Assembly (NCBI RefSeq): GCF_040436345.1
Contig: NC_133221.1
Span: 18,163,165 to 18,227,164, forward strand
DNA length: 64,000 nt
Source of the DNA: Pagrus major
Taxonomy: Eukaryota > Chordata > Actinopteri > Spariformes > Sparidae
Reading direction: 5' to 3'
Shown here: positions 12,801 through 23,520 of the stretch, piece by piece
Layout of the letters: each line of letters starts with the position of its first letter
Position numbering within the stretch: position 1 is the stretch's first letter
Made by a program: the position numbers and the translations under genes
Notes under the pieces: model-generated
What the model saw: the letters and a program-made list of their open reading frames with translations, nothing else
Database searches by the model: none
Told to the model about the DNA's origin: nothing

Positions 12801-15800
12801 CTTTAACCATAAGCTCTGTGCTGCTGTCTGACATCCCAGAGATAGATTCAGGGCTGTCTGGTGGCGAGGAGTCGACCTCTACGGGTGCCTCTTTTTTCAC
12901 CTTCACGTCTGATGTTGTCTGCAGGCTCATGTCCAAAGCTACAGAGTTGGCTGCAGGGAGCTGAGATAGGAGACAGACAGTTCACACTCAAATTATTACA
13001 GATAAGAGAACATAGACTACAGTGCATTAAAAAAGGGAAGTGGGCAGCTATGGTTTCTATCACATAAACCAAATGACCACAGCATTAGTTTAAAAAACAG
13101 CGATTTTTAGGGCGATAAACGCTACAAGTTAAATAATTAAGAAAAAAACTCCTCTTAACAAACTGTTGCAGTAGTGAGATAAATTGACGAAGAGCACATG
13201 GCTGGAGTTTCTGCAAACATTAATTTTTGATTACATCAACACTTGAGGTGAGAAATAAGGAAGTAAAAAGTAATTCATCACTGCAGTGGAGTCTGCAGAA
13301 AATTCCACTGGTTTCTGTACAAAATAATACGTAAAGACATACACAGACACACACACACCCAGAGGAAAACACCGACAAAATTACCACCCTTAGGCTTTTC
13401 TTACAGAGGTCTTTGCTCTCTTGTCATCCTCGTCTTGTTCGAAGGAGCTGGCCAGCTCGTTGAACAGACCAACCTCCTCGCAGTTCTTTAGGAAGCGGGT
13501 GGGAGTAGGTGTCTGGTCTGGCAAAAGGGAATGAACAGAGATAACTATTCAAAGCAACACTTTCACACTTAGTTCACACTTAGCACTCAATATAGAAAAC
13601 CATGTCATTAATGTCTCCTTGGAGCTGCTTTTCTTGAGATTGTGCTAACAGCGTTGGAGCACAGTGACGTTGAGGCATGCTAAACAGTCTTCATTTGAAC
13701 GTTGGTAGAGGATATTTGAAAAAGAGACAGAGTAAAACTGTGTGTTTGTCACGTAGACAAACAGTACCTGCAATAATGACAGAGTCTGTCCTGGCTGGTC
13801 CAAATTTAAGTGTCATCTCATGTTTGTGTTTGTGTACAGCCAAGTGGTCCTCATTGGTAAACCTCTGGAACAAGTCAAGGAGAAGAAAATAGGAAAAGGT
13901 AAGTACATTACATGAGGTAGCCTCAGGGTAATTTTCTATTTGTCCTGGTTACCTACAGTACCTTAACCTAGATATCATATTTCCATAATCACAGACAGAT
14001 AATCTCTTAGAGAAATAGCCCGACACATGCAGCCTATACTGTACACATTATGTGACAAACCATAAAGAAAACTCTATCTTCTATCTGTGGTGTACAATTC
14101 CTCGTGTCTTAAAAGTATTATAGCACCCATTATAGCTGCAGGACACAGGCTCAAATATCTTGACACAAACTAGAATTATCTAGAAATAGAAAGAGGCTTG
14201 TATGGAAGAGAGCTGAAATAACTTTAACAGCCCAGAAATGCAGCGAATGAGCAATGGCTGAAAATGTCAACAAATTGAAGAAGTATAAAAACCACTGGCA
14301 CAAAAAAATACCAAACGCAAACGAGTTGATGCATCAAACCAGACGTAAGTGTAAGAACACATAGGTGTCAAACTTGTCAACATGTGAACCATAGATGCTG
14401 TTAACTGTGTCTCAGTAAAGCTCTATGTTCTGCTATTTCCTATCAGGTATCCACAGGGGAAGCTACAGGAGGTCCTGCACTCAGAGTGCACCAACAGCCA
14501 CCGTCTGAGACACGCCACTTTTTCTTTGGAGAAGTGGCGAGGTGGTGAATCAGTCAGAGGCGGAGGAGGAATAATCTTGGCTCTGGCACCAGCCTATTCA
14601 CCATTCGCTGCAGCCTATTTTGGGGCACTGCGTTGCAGTTGCGAGTTCAGTCGTGAGAGTGAAGTGGAAACACAGTCAAGTGTCAGGGGGCTTATTTTTA
14701 GCCCTACCAGGCAGCATCACCAATACAACTGCATGTCTGATTTGTCTCTTTCCTCTGAAACAGGCGGCAGGGTCTTGCAGAGGAAACTATCTCCCACTAA
14801 TCTCCCTGTATGAGATACTGGCAGCTAGGATTACCCCACCCCACACAGTAAATACTGGGCATTATATAACAGGGGGCTGTTGTTGTTGTTGTTAACGTGG
14901 TAAAAGGAAAACCCTGCGCAAAGCCAGGAGTCAATCATTCTCGTTCTATATTAGGCATGATTCAGACTTTCCTGGTAGACAACTGTTGCTTTTAAAGGGC
15001 AGCAGTAAAAACAACATTTGGACATAAGGTGCTTGTAACATAAAGGATGTTCCCTGTCTAAACATACACAAATAAATATAATTAAAGATGATGAAAAAAT
15101 AAACTATTGAACCAAAATATATCCACAGCACAGTGTATTGAAATCTGTAGGGCAGTACCGAATAGTTTAAAGTTTCATTCATAACGTTGACATTCAAATT
15201 CTGAATCAACATTTAAATGCAATGGAGGTTTTTTGTTTCCGCACAGTTGATCAAGATTAAGCTGCACTAGCATTGTAAGTGATATAGTATTTGTAGAATT
15301 AGATGCCAGTGTTGGATGCGAAGGATTGATTATGACTTGTGTTGACCAAAAATTTTCAATTAGTCCAGAACATTATAAAGCCCATTATCAGAATTTATTG
15401 AGGAACGATAGACGCAAGTTCACAAAAAGTTTGTATATATGAAAGTATTCTACTTCAATCTATATGTGTTGTCGTTTAGCATTTAAAAAAATCTTTCAAG
15501 TACCAAAAGTTTCCAATCAAATGCCTGGTCAATATCGCAGAGTACTTAGCTTTCTCTCTGATCAGATAGTTCCTGATTTAAATACAAAATTTGAATATTT
15601 TAGAAAGTAGAAAACTGTGTAGGTTAAATCTTGTTCGGCTGCTTGTGTTTAACATTAAAGCTACACTAATCCCTAATAACTAATCAATATTTTAACATAA
15701 CCAATGGACTGTGTGTAATGTGAAAGAGGTTGCTTGTAGTGTGAAGCCTACAAAGGACTATCACCAGACTCTGCTGTTTCTCACAGCTGTACAGGAGTTT

Positions 15801-17643
15801 TGGTGGCACATGAACATCATGGAGTAGGGGTGCAATTTTTGATTGAGATCAATCTTGAGGGCGTCCTCTAGGGATGGGATGATTATTGGGTAATATTGTG
15901 AATTGAAATTATTTTGGCCAGGATAATCATGAGAAGAAATGCCGAGCATCCATAATGTACTTCTCAGGCAAATCATAGCAATCATGGTATCTAATGTCCT
16001 CTTACTTCTGTTTCCAAACATCACAAAACCTCACTAAGGAGCAGATCCGCACTACATGAACAAATCAATAGAGTGATGTAGCCAACTACATGCCCATGCT
16101 GATTGGACAACTTATTAGTGGCTCTTCCTTGGGTGACGTATTGTAAACAATGCAACATGAGTTATAGCTAGCAACATGGCTGATGACAAGTTGTGACCAA
16201 AAAAGGAGCATTTATGCAACGTTGTGCTTTAAAGTTGCAAATTAAGAAAAATTCTTATGTTATTTCAAGTCTGGCTTTAGTCTACAGGACTTTCAAAACT
16301 GAGCAGAAATATCAAAATTGAGATTATGCATTTTGGTATCAATTAAGTAGATCATGATATTCGATTTTTGGCCAGATCACCCACCCGTACTCCTTGCTCT
16401 CATAAACCCTGATTACAGCTATAGTAGTACCTGCACTTGCTCATGAATGCAGTGGGACATTTAGCAGCTACGGATCCACACATTTCCCTAAGGCAGACCA
16501 AAAGACCAAAACAGTGCTAAATGAGAGTAAATATTAGACATACAGATAGATATACAGCTGTGGACCCACACAGTCATTAACGTCACTTTGCCTTGAAAAG
16601 CTTCCAGGTGCTACTGTTCCCTTAACTGCCAACTAAATTAATAATGCCATCTACAAATAAAATATGCAGAGTATTTACATCACAGAAACATGTCAAAGGA
16701 AAGTTCAAATGTTCAGGGAAAGAATCCCTGGGTGTCCATAATGTTCTGAGAAGAAAACAGACAAACACATCATCATTTATTCATCCAACACACGCATGTT
16801 TAACTGCTGTACATGCCTGTTGTTCAAACCGCGGCTCGCATGGACAACAGATCCCTCTGATCAGAGAATAAGGCTCATGAATCACAAATGTTTCTTAACC
16901 ACATAAACACTTTCTTCCTCCAGACCCCAGGAGAGAAAATCCAGCACTAGTTCTATCACAACCAGCTGAACACAGCATCAGACGGCTAATTGAGCACAAC
17001 ATCAGACATGATATTTCCTGTGTTGAATAATCACGAGTCCTAGAACACGCTTCTTTTAATTTGCTGTGATATCGGGCCAAGCCCCGACAATACACCACGT
17101 TACTGGCATGTGAGTGCACTATTGGCACTCAGCTGAGTCACTGCCATGGCTCAAACCTGTGTCTGCAGGCGCTAGAAGTCAACAGTGACAGGTTGAAACA
17201 ATAACTGTGCTCTGATTACTCACTGGAGCTTCCAGTGAGTCATTGCTAAAGGAGACAGCATTGTCTCACAAGACAGCATGTTAGCTTGAATGCTATCTGA
17301 GTGATGATCATTAGGAGTGTTGCATAAATCACAGCCAGGATCTTTTTCTGGCAGTGAGACCAAGTGTGAAGACAGACTAGAAAACTTTTCAGGTTTATCA
17401 AGTTCTATCTTGTATGTTTTACTTAAATCTTGTCTTTAATGGTACAATAGCGCTTTCAATTCATTTGCTTTTTAAAAATAAACACATTTAATAATAAGTA
17501 GTTACAGTGAACTCCTGGAGAGTACTTACACAGAGGCAAAAATACGCTACATAAAGACACACCTGAAAACCAGGATAAGGAGTGAGGAGACTTACCTGTC
17601 CACAGCCAGGAGCATTGCACACAAAAGGTCGGTCGTCCCCCAT
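6899..17643 (-). CDS. atf7: Cyclic AMP-dependent transcription factor ATF-7 (ATF2-family bZIP activator)
   Basis: Eleven coding exons (minus strand, first to last): 17596-17643, 13768-13864, 13405-13517, 12796-12960, 12447-12598, 11364-11457, 11149-11268, 9543-9692, 9045-9233, 8514-8619, 6899-7128. All phases join, giving about 487 aa, close to the mammalian length. The N-terminus MGDDRPFVCNAPGCGQ starts a C2H2 finger (C9, C14, H27, H31) split between exons 1 and 2. The TPTPT stretch holds the conserved Thr51/Thr53 activating phosphosites. V107-K-K-E110 matches the sumoylation consensus. Serine/proline-rich activation segments follow. Exon 9 carries the basic region (RFLERNRAAASRCRQKRK) and, with exon 10, the leucine zipper. 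The protein is nuclear and binds CRE/AP-1-like sites as homo- or heterodimers with ATF2/JUN family members, under p38/JNK control. The last exon has two acceptors six bases apart (exon starting 7128 or 7122), which would add or drop two residues. Confidence 0.95.
7632..7724. repeat. Degenerate AGCTAA-type minisatellite in atf7 intron
   Basis: The words GCTAAC, GCTAA and AGCTAAT recur every 8-10 bases between the last two atf7 coding exons. It is a short degenerate tandem array with no coding potential. Confidence 0.6.
10045..10290. repeat. Dispersed fish repeat in atf7 intron 8
   Basis: The segment has the ATTGTGATTATTTTAAC...GCGATTGCGATATGATTC composition and the GATTAGTTGTGCAGCC-like right end common to short hAT-like non-autonomous elements of fish. 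No ORF is present. The assignment is from recognition of the end sequences only. Confidence 0.4.
13865..17595 (-). other. atf7 intron between coding exons 1 and 2
   Basis: A 3.7 kb intron that splits the zinc finger. It holds the hAT-like element at 15869-16389 and otherwise no recognisable exon. Open frames near 14526-14895 show no conserved protein features. The donor is CAG|GTAAGT-like at 17595 and the acceptor CCAG at 13865. Confidence 0.8.
15869..16389. mobile_element. hAT-like non-autonomous element in atf7 intron
   Basis: The left end TAGGGATGGGATGATT and the right end, which reads TACGGGTGGGTGATCTGG in reverse complement, form imperfect terminal inverted repeats. No transposase frame is present. 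I could not see a clean 8-base target duplication, so the superfamily is tentative. Confidence 0.45.
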
Positions 17644-17732
17644 TTTTGCAAAGAGCTTGCAATGTAACTGTGGGAGAGCAGAAGAGGAGAACATTGCTGC
17701 GGCTTGTTCTTGATCCGTAAACTGGCAAAATC
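17596..17732 (-). other. atf7: atf7 exon 2 (start-codon exon) with 5' UTR segment
   Basis: The acceptor at 17734-17733 (TTTTCAG) opens an exon with 89 bases of 5' UTR (17644-17732) before the ATG at 17643-17641. The ATG is followed at once by the conserved ATF7 N-terminus, so this start is preferred. Confidence 0.8.
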
Positions 17733-18287
17733 CTGAAAACAACAAAACAGGGATGCTGTGGCTTGTGAGTCTTTAGTCTGAGCAGGAAGCCGAATGCTAT
17801 TTAAAAATAACCCTGGCAAGGAGGAAAACATGCACAGAGGCAGCGAGACGAAGTTTCCCTGGTGATACTTCCTTCACACAGGGGGGATTCTGGTTGGCCA
17901 ATGAGGAGCCGCTTACCAGAGAGAACGACGGCTACCGTGTACACACAAAGACGTCCCCCTCTCCTTCTGTCTCATTTTCCCCCCTCACTTCCAATCCCTC
18001 CTTCTCTTGTTACCACTCCCTCTACTCACCTCTCAAGCACCTCCCAACCTTTTACCTTCTCGTACCCCTCGTTCAACATCTCCCTCTCTCAGCTGTTTCT
18101 CTCTGAGCACAATCCCCCATCCACCTTAGGAGGGCTCTCATGTGAATCCACACCACAAATATCTTAAAAAGGGCACATTCACACTGACCCTACACTGTAC
18201 CTCACTGTGTTGTCCTGATCCACTCCAACTTGCTTTTTTTTCTGTATGAAGATACAAGTGACTGAAAACTAAACGTTACTGACAATT

Positions 18288-18645
18288 AGGGGTGCAACAA
18301 ACGATTAGTTTATTTTTACATTAATCTGCAGATTATTTTCACAATCAGCCGATTAGTTGTTTAGTCTACAAAATATCAGAAAATTGTGAAAAATGCTCAT
18401 CACAAATTCCCAGAGCCCAAAGTGACGTCTTGAAATTGCTCCTTTTGTTCCGCCAAAACCCAAAGACTCTTGATTTACTGTCATAAATGACAAAGAAAAG
18501 CAGTAAATCCTCACATTTAAGAAGCTGGTACCAGCAAGTTTTTGACATTTTTGTTCAATACATGAATGCCGACAAGGTTATGCAGTCTCTAAGCAAAAAT
18601 GATTAATAGGTAGAGGCATTATTTATTTAATTCAGCTAGAACAGA
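18288..18645 (+). repeat. Dispersed fish repeat (GGGGTGCAACAAACGATTA family), forward copy
   Basis: The copy begins GGGGTGCAACAAACGATTAG, then an ATTAATCTGCAGATTATTTTC-like tract, then an AAAATATCAGAAAATTGTG block, and fades after an ATGATTAATAGG end. The same blocks recur at 18921-19254 (reversed), 32848-33118, 47525-47785 and 58590-58665. No coding capacity. Confidence 0.65.
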
Positions 18646-18920
18646 ACAACTGTACCTCTTTACTGCAGCTTAAGTCCTAGAGAAGACAACCTTTAAACTA
18701 TTATCGTTACATTTTAACTTCAAATAATATTTTGAGTTATATCATTATATAAATATTATATTGATGTATCTGGTTGCCAAGAGAACTTGCATATTTAGTA
18801 TTTATGGAAATAATAGTGCATAATAATGCTGCTGCTATAATAGAGCTTTACAAAATGATCTGAAATCTGTGACACAATAAACTGTCACATTTAACTCTAA
18901 AAAGATCTAATTATGGATCA

Positions 18921-19254
18921 TTATAGAGCTGCTGAAAAATCGATTGATTTGAATATGAATCTGAATAATCGGCAATTATTTTGATTATCAATTAATCCGT
19001 TTGAGTAATTTTTTAAGGAAAAATTCTGATTCCAGCTTCTTAAATTTCATTTTTATTTTGATTATTTTCTGGTTTCTTTCCTCCTCTATGACAGTAAACT
19101 GAATATCTTTGTATCGTGGACAAAACAAGATATTTGAGAGCATTATCTTAGGCTTTGGGAAGACATTTTTCACCACGTTCTGACATTTAATAGACCAAAC
19201 CACTAATCAATTATTTTGAATTACCAATGGAAAAATAACTAACTAATTGCAGTC
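18921..19254 (-). repeat. Dispersed fish repeat (same family), reverse copy
   Basis: Begins TATAGAGCTGCTGAAAAATC and carries, in reverse order, the ATTAATCCGTTTGAGTAATT, CTATGACAGTAAACTGAATA and CTGACATTTAATAGACCAAA blocks of the family. It lies 280 bp from the forward copy, so the pair forms a potential inverted repeat within atf7 intron 1. Confidence 0.6.
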
Positions 19255-22200
19255 AAAGATTATTATTTTCAAATAAATCAGTGTATAATAGTTTCTTTTT
19301 CATGATGGCTCACTTCTGATATGATTGCCCCAAATAATGACAGGAAGACCAATTTCAGATTCTGGACATATGGAGTGGACACTGGACTAACAGGCTGGTT
19401 GAGGCTCTGGTGAGAGATGACTGATTACAGCTATTCTATTTTAAGTTGATAAAATTCATATTATTTATTTATTTAAAACTGCAATGAGAATATAATAGGT
19501 ACGTAAGATATTTATAATGTCTGCAATTCCAGTTATTTTCATTGTACAGCCCTATTCTGTAATATCATAATATGAAGGATTTTACTGGGTTCCTGTTAAC
19601 TCATCATAAATACTTAGTGATTTGTAAAAATAGAGTAACACAAAGATAGCATTGTTGAATGCACTGGAAACAGTAATACTACATACAACCCTCTCTTCCT
19701 TAGTAATGGTATTGTCAAAGAGTTAAATATGCACATGGTTATGTTTGGTTTCTCCGCATGTTGTGCCTGAAGCTGAACTGACATAAACTAAAGCTGTGCG
19801 AGGTTCACTGCTTCTATCAGCTGTCTCCACTGAGGAGAATAACTCCTCACAAACTCCCCCCTCCTTCATCCCCAGCTCCGCCAAACCACCCCACCCAGCT
19901 GAACAACACTCCATGTGAAGACAAACCGGGAAGTTTAGAAAAATAAACTGGTGATTGAATTTAAATCAGGGAATCGGAGGGGGTGGTGATAGATGAGGGA
20001 CATCAATGTTTTAGCGCTCTCAGCTGGCCCCAAGTGACGTCTGGCAGCTATTACACAATGCTGTCCCACTGACAGTACAGCGACTACCAACATGCATCAA
20101 GGAACGTGCTGTGTAAACAAGTACAAACCATTCAATAAACAAAAGCCACTGACTTTTGTGATACTGAATAATGTTTCGCTAAAATGCAGTTATGAGCAGG
20201 GACCTTAATAATTTAAAACTAACCCTTCAAAATACAGGTCTTAGATGTCTTTTGTGATTCACCTCATGAACTTTTACTTTGACGATGATGACATGACAGC
20301 CTCTGTACTTCTGTGTTGTTTTGACTCGTTTGTAAGGCTTGTTTAATCATGTTCATTTAAAAAAAATCTCCCGATGCTTCATCCAACTTTATATGTTCAG
20401 CTATTCCACAAACTTGAAAGCGACATTAGTTATTTTTAGTATTCTAATATTACTGACCACATTCACCTCTGTTGCACCTTCTCCATGGATTGAGCATGTA
20501 GTCTAACATTATTGAGTGGGACAGCTTATTCAGTATGTTGGCGAGGCATAAATGTCTGAAAGTTTTCCCAATGTTGAAGTCAGTATATTTTCCTCCCTCC
20601 TCCCTCCGTCGAGGACAGCTGCCCCTGAGCCAACACATGATTACTGAAGCCTTGCGCTGGAATACAACGCTCTCCCATGACGCCGGGCCTGTAACAGGCC
20701 TTACCGTTGTGTCTCTCCACTCCATGTCTGCATGAAAGAAAAGGGGTCTGCGTCGTGTTTGCAAGCAAAAGCCCTGTCCCTCTCTGTGTGCAGATCAAAG
20801 GGCTGATGAAGCAGACCTCCCATGCGCTGGAGAAAGGCAACAGGTTGGTGCCAGGGCCATTGCAAAGTGCTTCCAATCCACTGAGTCTATTTGGGCAGAG
20901 ATGTGTCTGCAAACGAGATACTCCGTCTAGCTCGTTATACCGAGGGTGTGGACTGTGTGGGGGAAATGGACACATCTGGCGTGAGGAGTGGGAACAGATT
21001 TCAGAGTTTACATCTTACTAAAGACATGTTAGACATTAACTTGGCTGCCTGGCACCAACGTGAAATGTGGGATTTCCACCATAAATTTTACATGACAGGG
21101 GTGGAAAATACCATTTGTTTTCATAGCTGCCCCAACCTGATTAAAACAGATGTGTTAAGGACTTTTCTTCATGCATCTATTGCTTGGCTTTGTGGTAAGA
21201 ATATCTGTATTGAAGGACATCTTAAAAACCTGTATTACCACCTGTAAACAACTGCTAGATTCACATGTAAACAAAAATAATTGTTAATTTACTACTTTGA
21301 CTGTCAGTTGTGTCTCATTGAGAATAAACTAATCAACAAGTTGACAGTGTAAAGTTTTACTGCGCACTGTAAAAGGCTCAACTCTGTGAGAGACAATAAA
21401 TCAGTCTGCTAGTCCTGATGCACCATCACTGATATTCATTACCAGCGTGGATATCAAGTCCACCTATTTTTGCCTCCTTTCGTCCAAGGTGACATGGAAG
21501 CACTCAAAGTGCCCTAATTCCTGTCCCTCTCATTGAGCTGCTGCCAAAGTCCCACTGTTAACTTGGATTTCTCCGACTCAGCAGGTGTAGGGGAACGAGT
21601 CCCAGCTATAATCAGCCGCAGCCATCCAGTGTTTGATGCAGCCTGCTAGGAAACTGACTAAACAAACTGTATTAATAGCTCGCGCCGCAGCCATGACTCT
21701 GGAATCTGAGGCTTGAATTGCCAGAGGGTAGGGGAGACCCCACAAAGAGAAAAAAGTAAAGGACAGGGAGCAAGCGAGCGAAATAACGAAAGAAAGAAAA
21801 ATGTGGTCAGTGATTGGTCAATTGACGGATCATGGATATCTGCAGGATCACAGGTGAGGTCTCGGCTGTAGCTGGTTGTGGGTGTGCAACAGCCAATATG
21901 TACTTATGTAAGCAAAGTGAACCCGAGATTTGGTAAATGGAGCAAATGAAATCCTATATCCATGTCTGCATAACTAACAAGGCCTAAAAGCTAAATCCAT
22001 GTCGAGCTAGCACACAATGCAGGACAATACGGGACAGACCCAGGGCAGTTTTCTAAAATTAAATCAGAAACACTGTGCCGATTTCAATCTCGGTCGGAAA
22101 GATTTTGTAAGTGCTTGCTGTGAGGTTTTGATTATGTAACAATAAATTCAAAAGAAACCGTCTAGGTCACCTGAGGTTTTGGGTCTGCATAGCTTGTGAG

Positions 22201-23410
22201 GCTGATATAATTTTTGGTAAATCAATTATGTTTAATGTTCTGTAGCAGTACATATTGATTAAACAAACCAATAATAAAATGGACAGACTCTGAATCACCA
22301 TATGTGTAATGTATTATGTTTAAGTAGCAAAACATAATATTTAAGTTGTATAACCATTCAAATTCATATATGACTGAGCTGGTCAGGATGTTTGATTGGA
22401 CACAACAGGCTGCAGTTTTTCTCTGGTGTAACTCTATGTGATGGAATGAGGTACAACTCTGCCAAAAACATGACCTACATTCCTAATGAACGTGTTGACA
22501 TGCATGGAGATGCGGATCCTGGGGCGTTCAACAGCTCACATTGCAATACTATGGATATCATTATTACTTCAGACTGTGAGCTCCTCAGAGACTCTCCATG
22601 CAGACCCAGATTATCATTACAGCATAATATACCGCCAAAAAAACAGGCAGGCACATATTTATCGTGTGATTTCAGGCATGCGAAAAAGGTCAGTGGCAAA
22701 CTGAAAATCCAAAGTCGTGCAAACTTTAGTTCCTCATCCAGTCAACGCTAACTGGCTTGAAAAAGTTTGTCTTTTTTAGCCTTCGTTGCCGTCTGGCGAC
22801 GGTCGGGCATAGTTAGCCCTGCCTTTTCCCGTAACAAGACCGCCTATTCTTCTCAGCAATTGGCTTAAAGCACGTCAGTCAACAGCATCTGATACGTACG
22901 ACGCTTTGGACCGTGTCAATAACACTGGTTAGCTGATTCTTATTGGCTAAAACACCCGAAATCAACTTTTTGTATCCACGAAAAAACTAATGGCTAGCTG
23001 GTGCGGCTAGCGTTTACAACAGGCCGAACGCACATTCAAAATGAGTGTAATAACAGCGCTACTACCACTTCCAGCGATGACAACGAACAAACACACGGCA
23101 ACACTTATTTAATTACACCCGAAGTGAAATGGTGTCTTTTAAAGGCTTTACGAACAGTACAAAAATCACAAAAGCAGAAAAAAGCTAGCAGTTAGTTGGT
23201 TAGCGGACTGACACTTGAGTGCAAAGCGAGACAGTGGGTCCCGAATGAAGCGTCTGAGCTGCCACAACAGTTTAGACAATTAAATAGACGCGTAGTTTTA
23301 ACACTAACAAACACTGGAAACTGGCGCGCCGAGCGCTACTTTGTCGTAGTTTAGCGTAGTAGACATATTTATGGTGAAATTAAAGGGTAATAAAGTGTTT
23401 ACAAACTCAC

Positions 23411-23520
23411 CCTTGCGCCCCTCTCTCTGGCTCCCCTCTCCTCTCCTCTCTCTTGGAATTTGACACTCCCCTTGACGTCGAGTCATCGCGAGATGTTACG
23501 TGAATTGCCGTGGCTAGACG
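23411..23520 (-). promoter_or_regulatory. atf7: atf7 non-coding exon 1 and promoter
   Basis: A purine-rich minus-strand leader ends at a consensus donor (AAGG|GTGAGT, donor bases 23410-23409), in the right orientation and place for a 5' UTR exon splicing to 17732. Upstream lie a CRE-like TGACGTCG (23473-23480, plus strand), an overlapping TGACTCG AP-1-like word on the minus strand, and a TCGCGAGA core resembling the TCTCGCGAGA promoter element. The transcription start is not visible. Confidence 0.5.

Larger units (their letters stand above)
17733..23410 (-). other. atf7 intron 1 (between non-coding exon 1 and start-codon exon)
   Basis: A 5.7 kb intron if exon 1 is the non-coding exon near 23.4 kb. 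It contains two copies of a dispersed fish repeat (18288-18645 and 18921-19254). The right end (about 22.75-23.35 kb) is CpG-richer and has several GCTAGC/GTTAGC words. Open frames near 20450-21250 and 22392-22751 have no recognisable domains. No other coding exon was found. Confidence 0.6.

Noticed and set aside
14526-14895. Two overlapping plus-strand frames in an atf7 intron
   Set aside because: No homology recognised; overlapping frames in the same DNA suggest chance.
20450-21250. Several overlapping 100-130 codon frames on both strands
   Set aside because: They overlap one another on both strands within an atf7 intron and show no family motif; likely chance in a less AT-rich patch.
22392-22751. 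119-codon plus-strand open frame near the atf7 promoter
   Set aside because: No recognisable domain, no splice partners, composition like flanking DNA.
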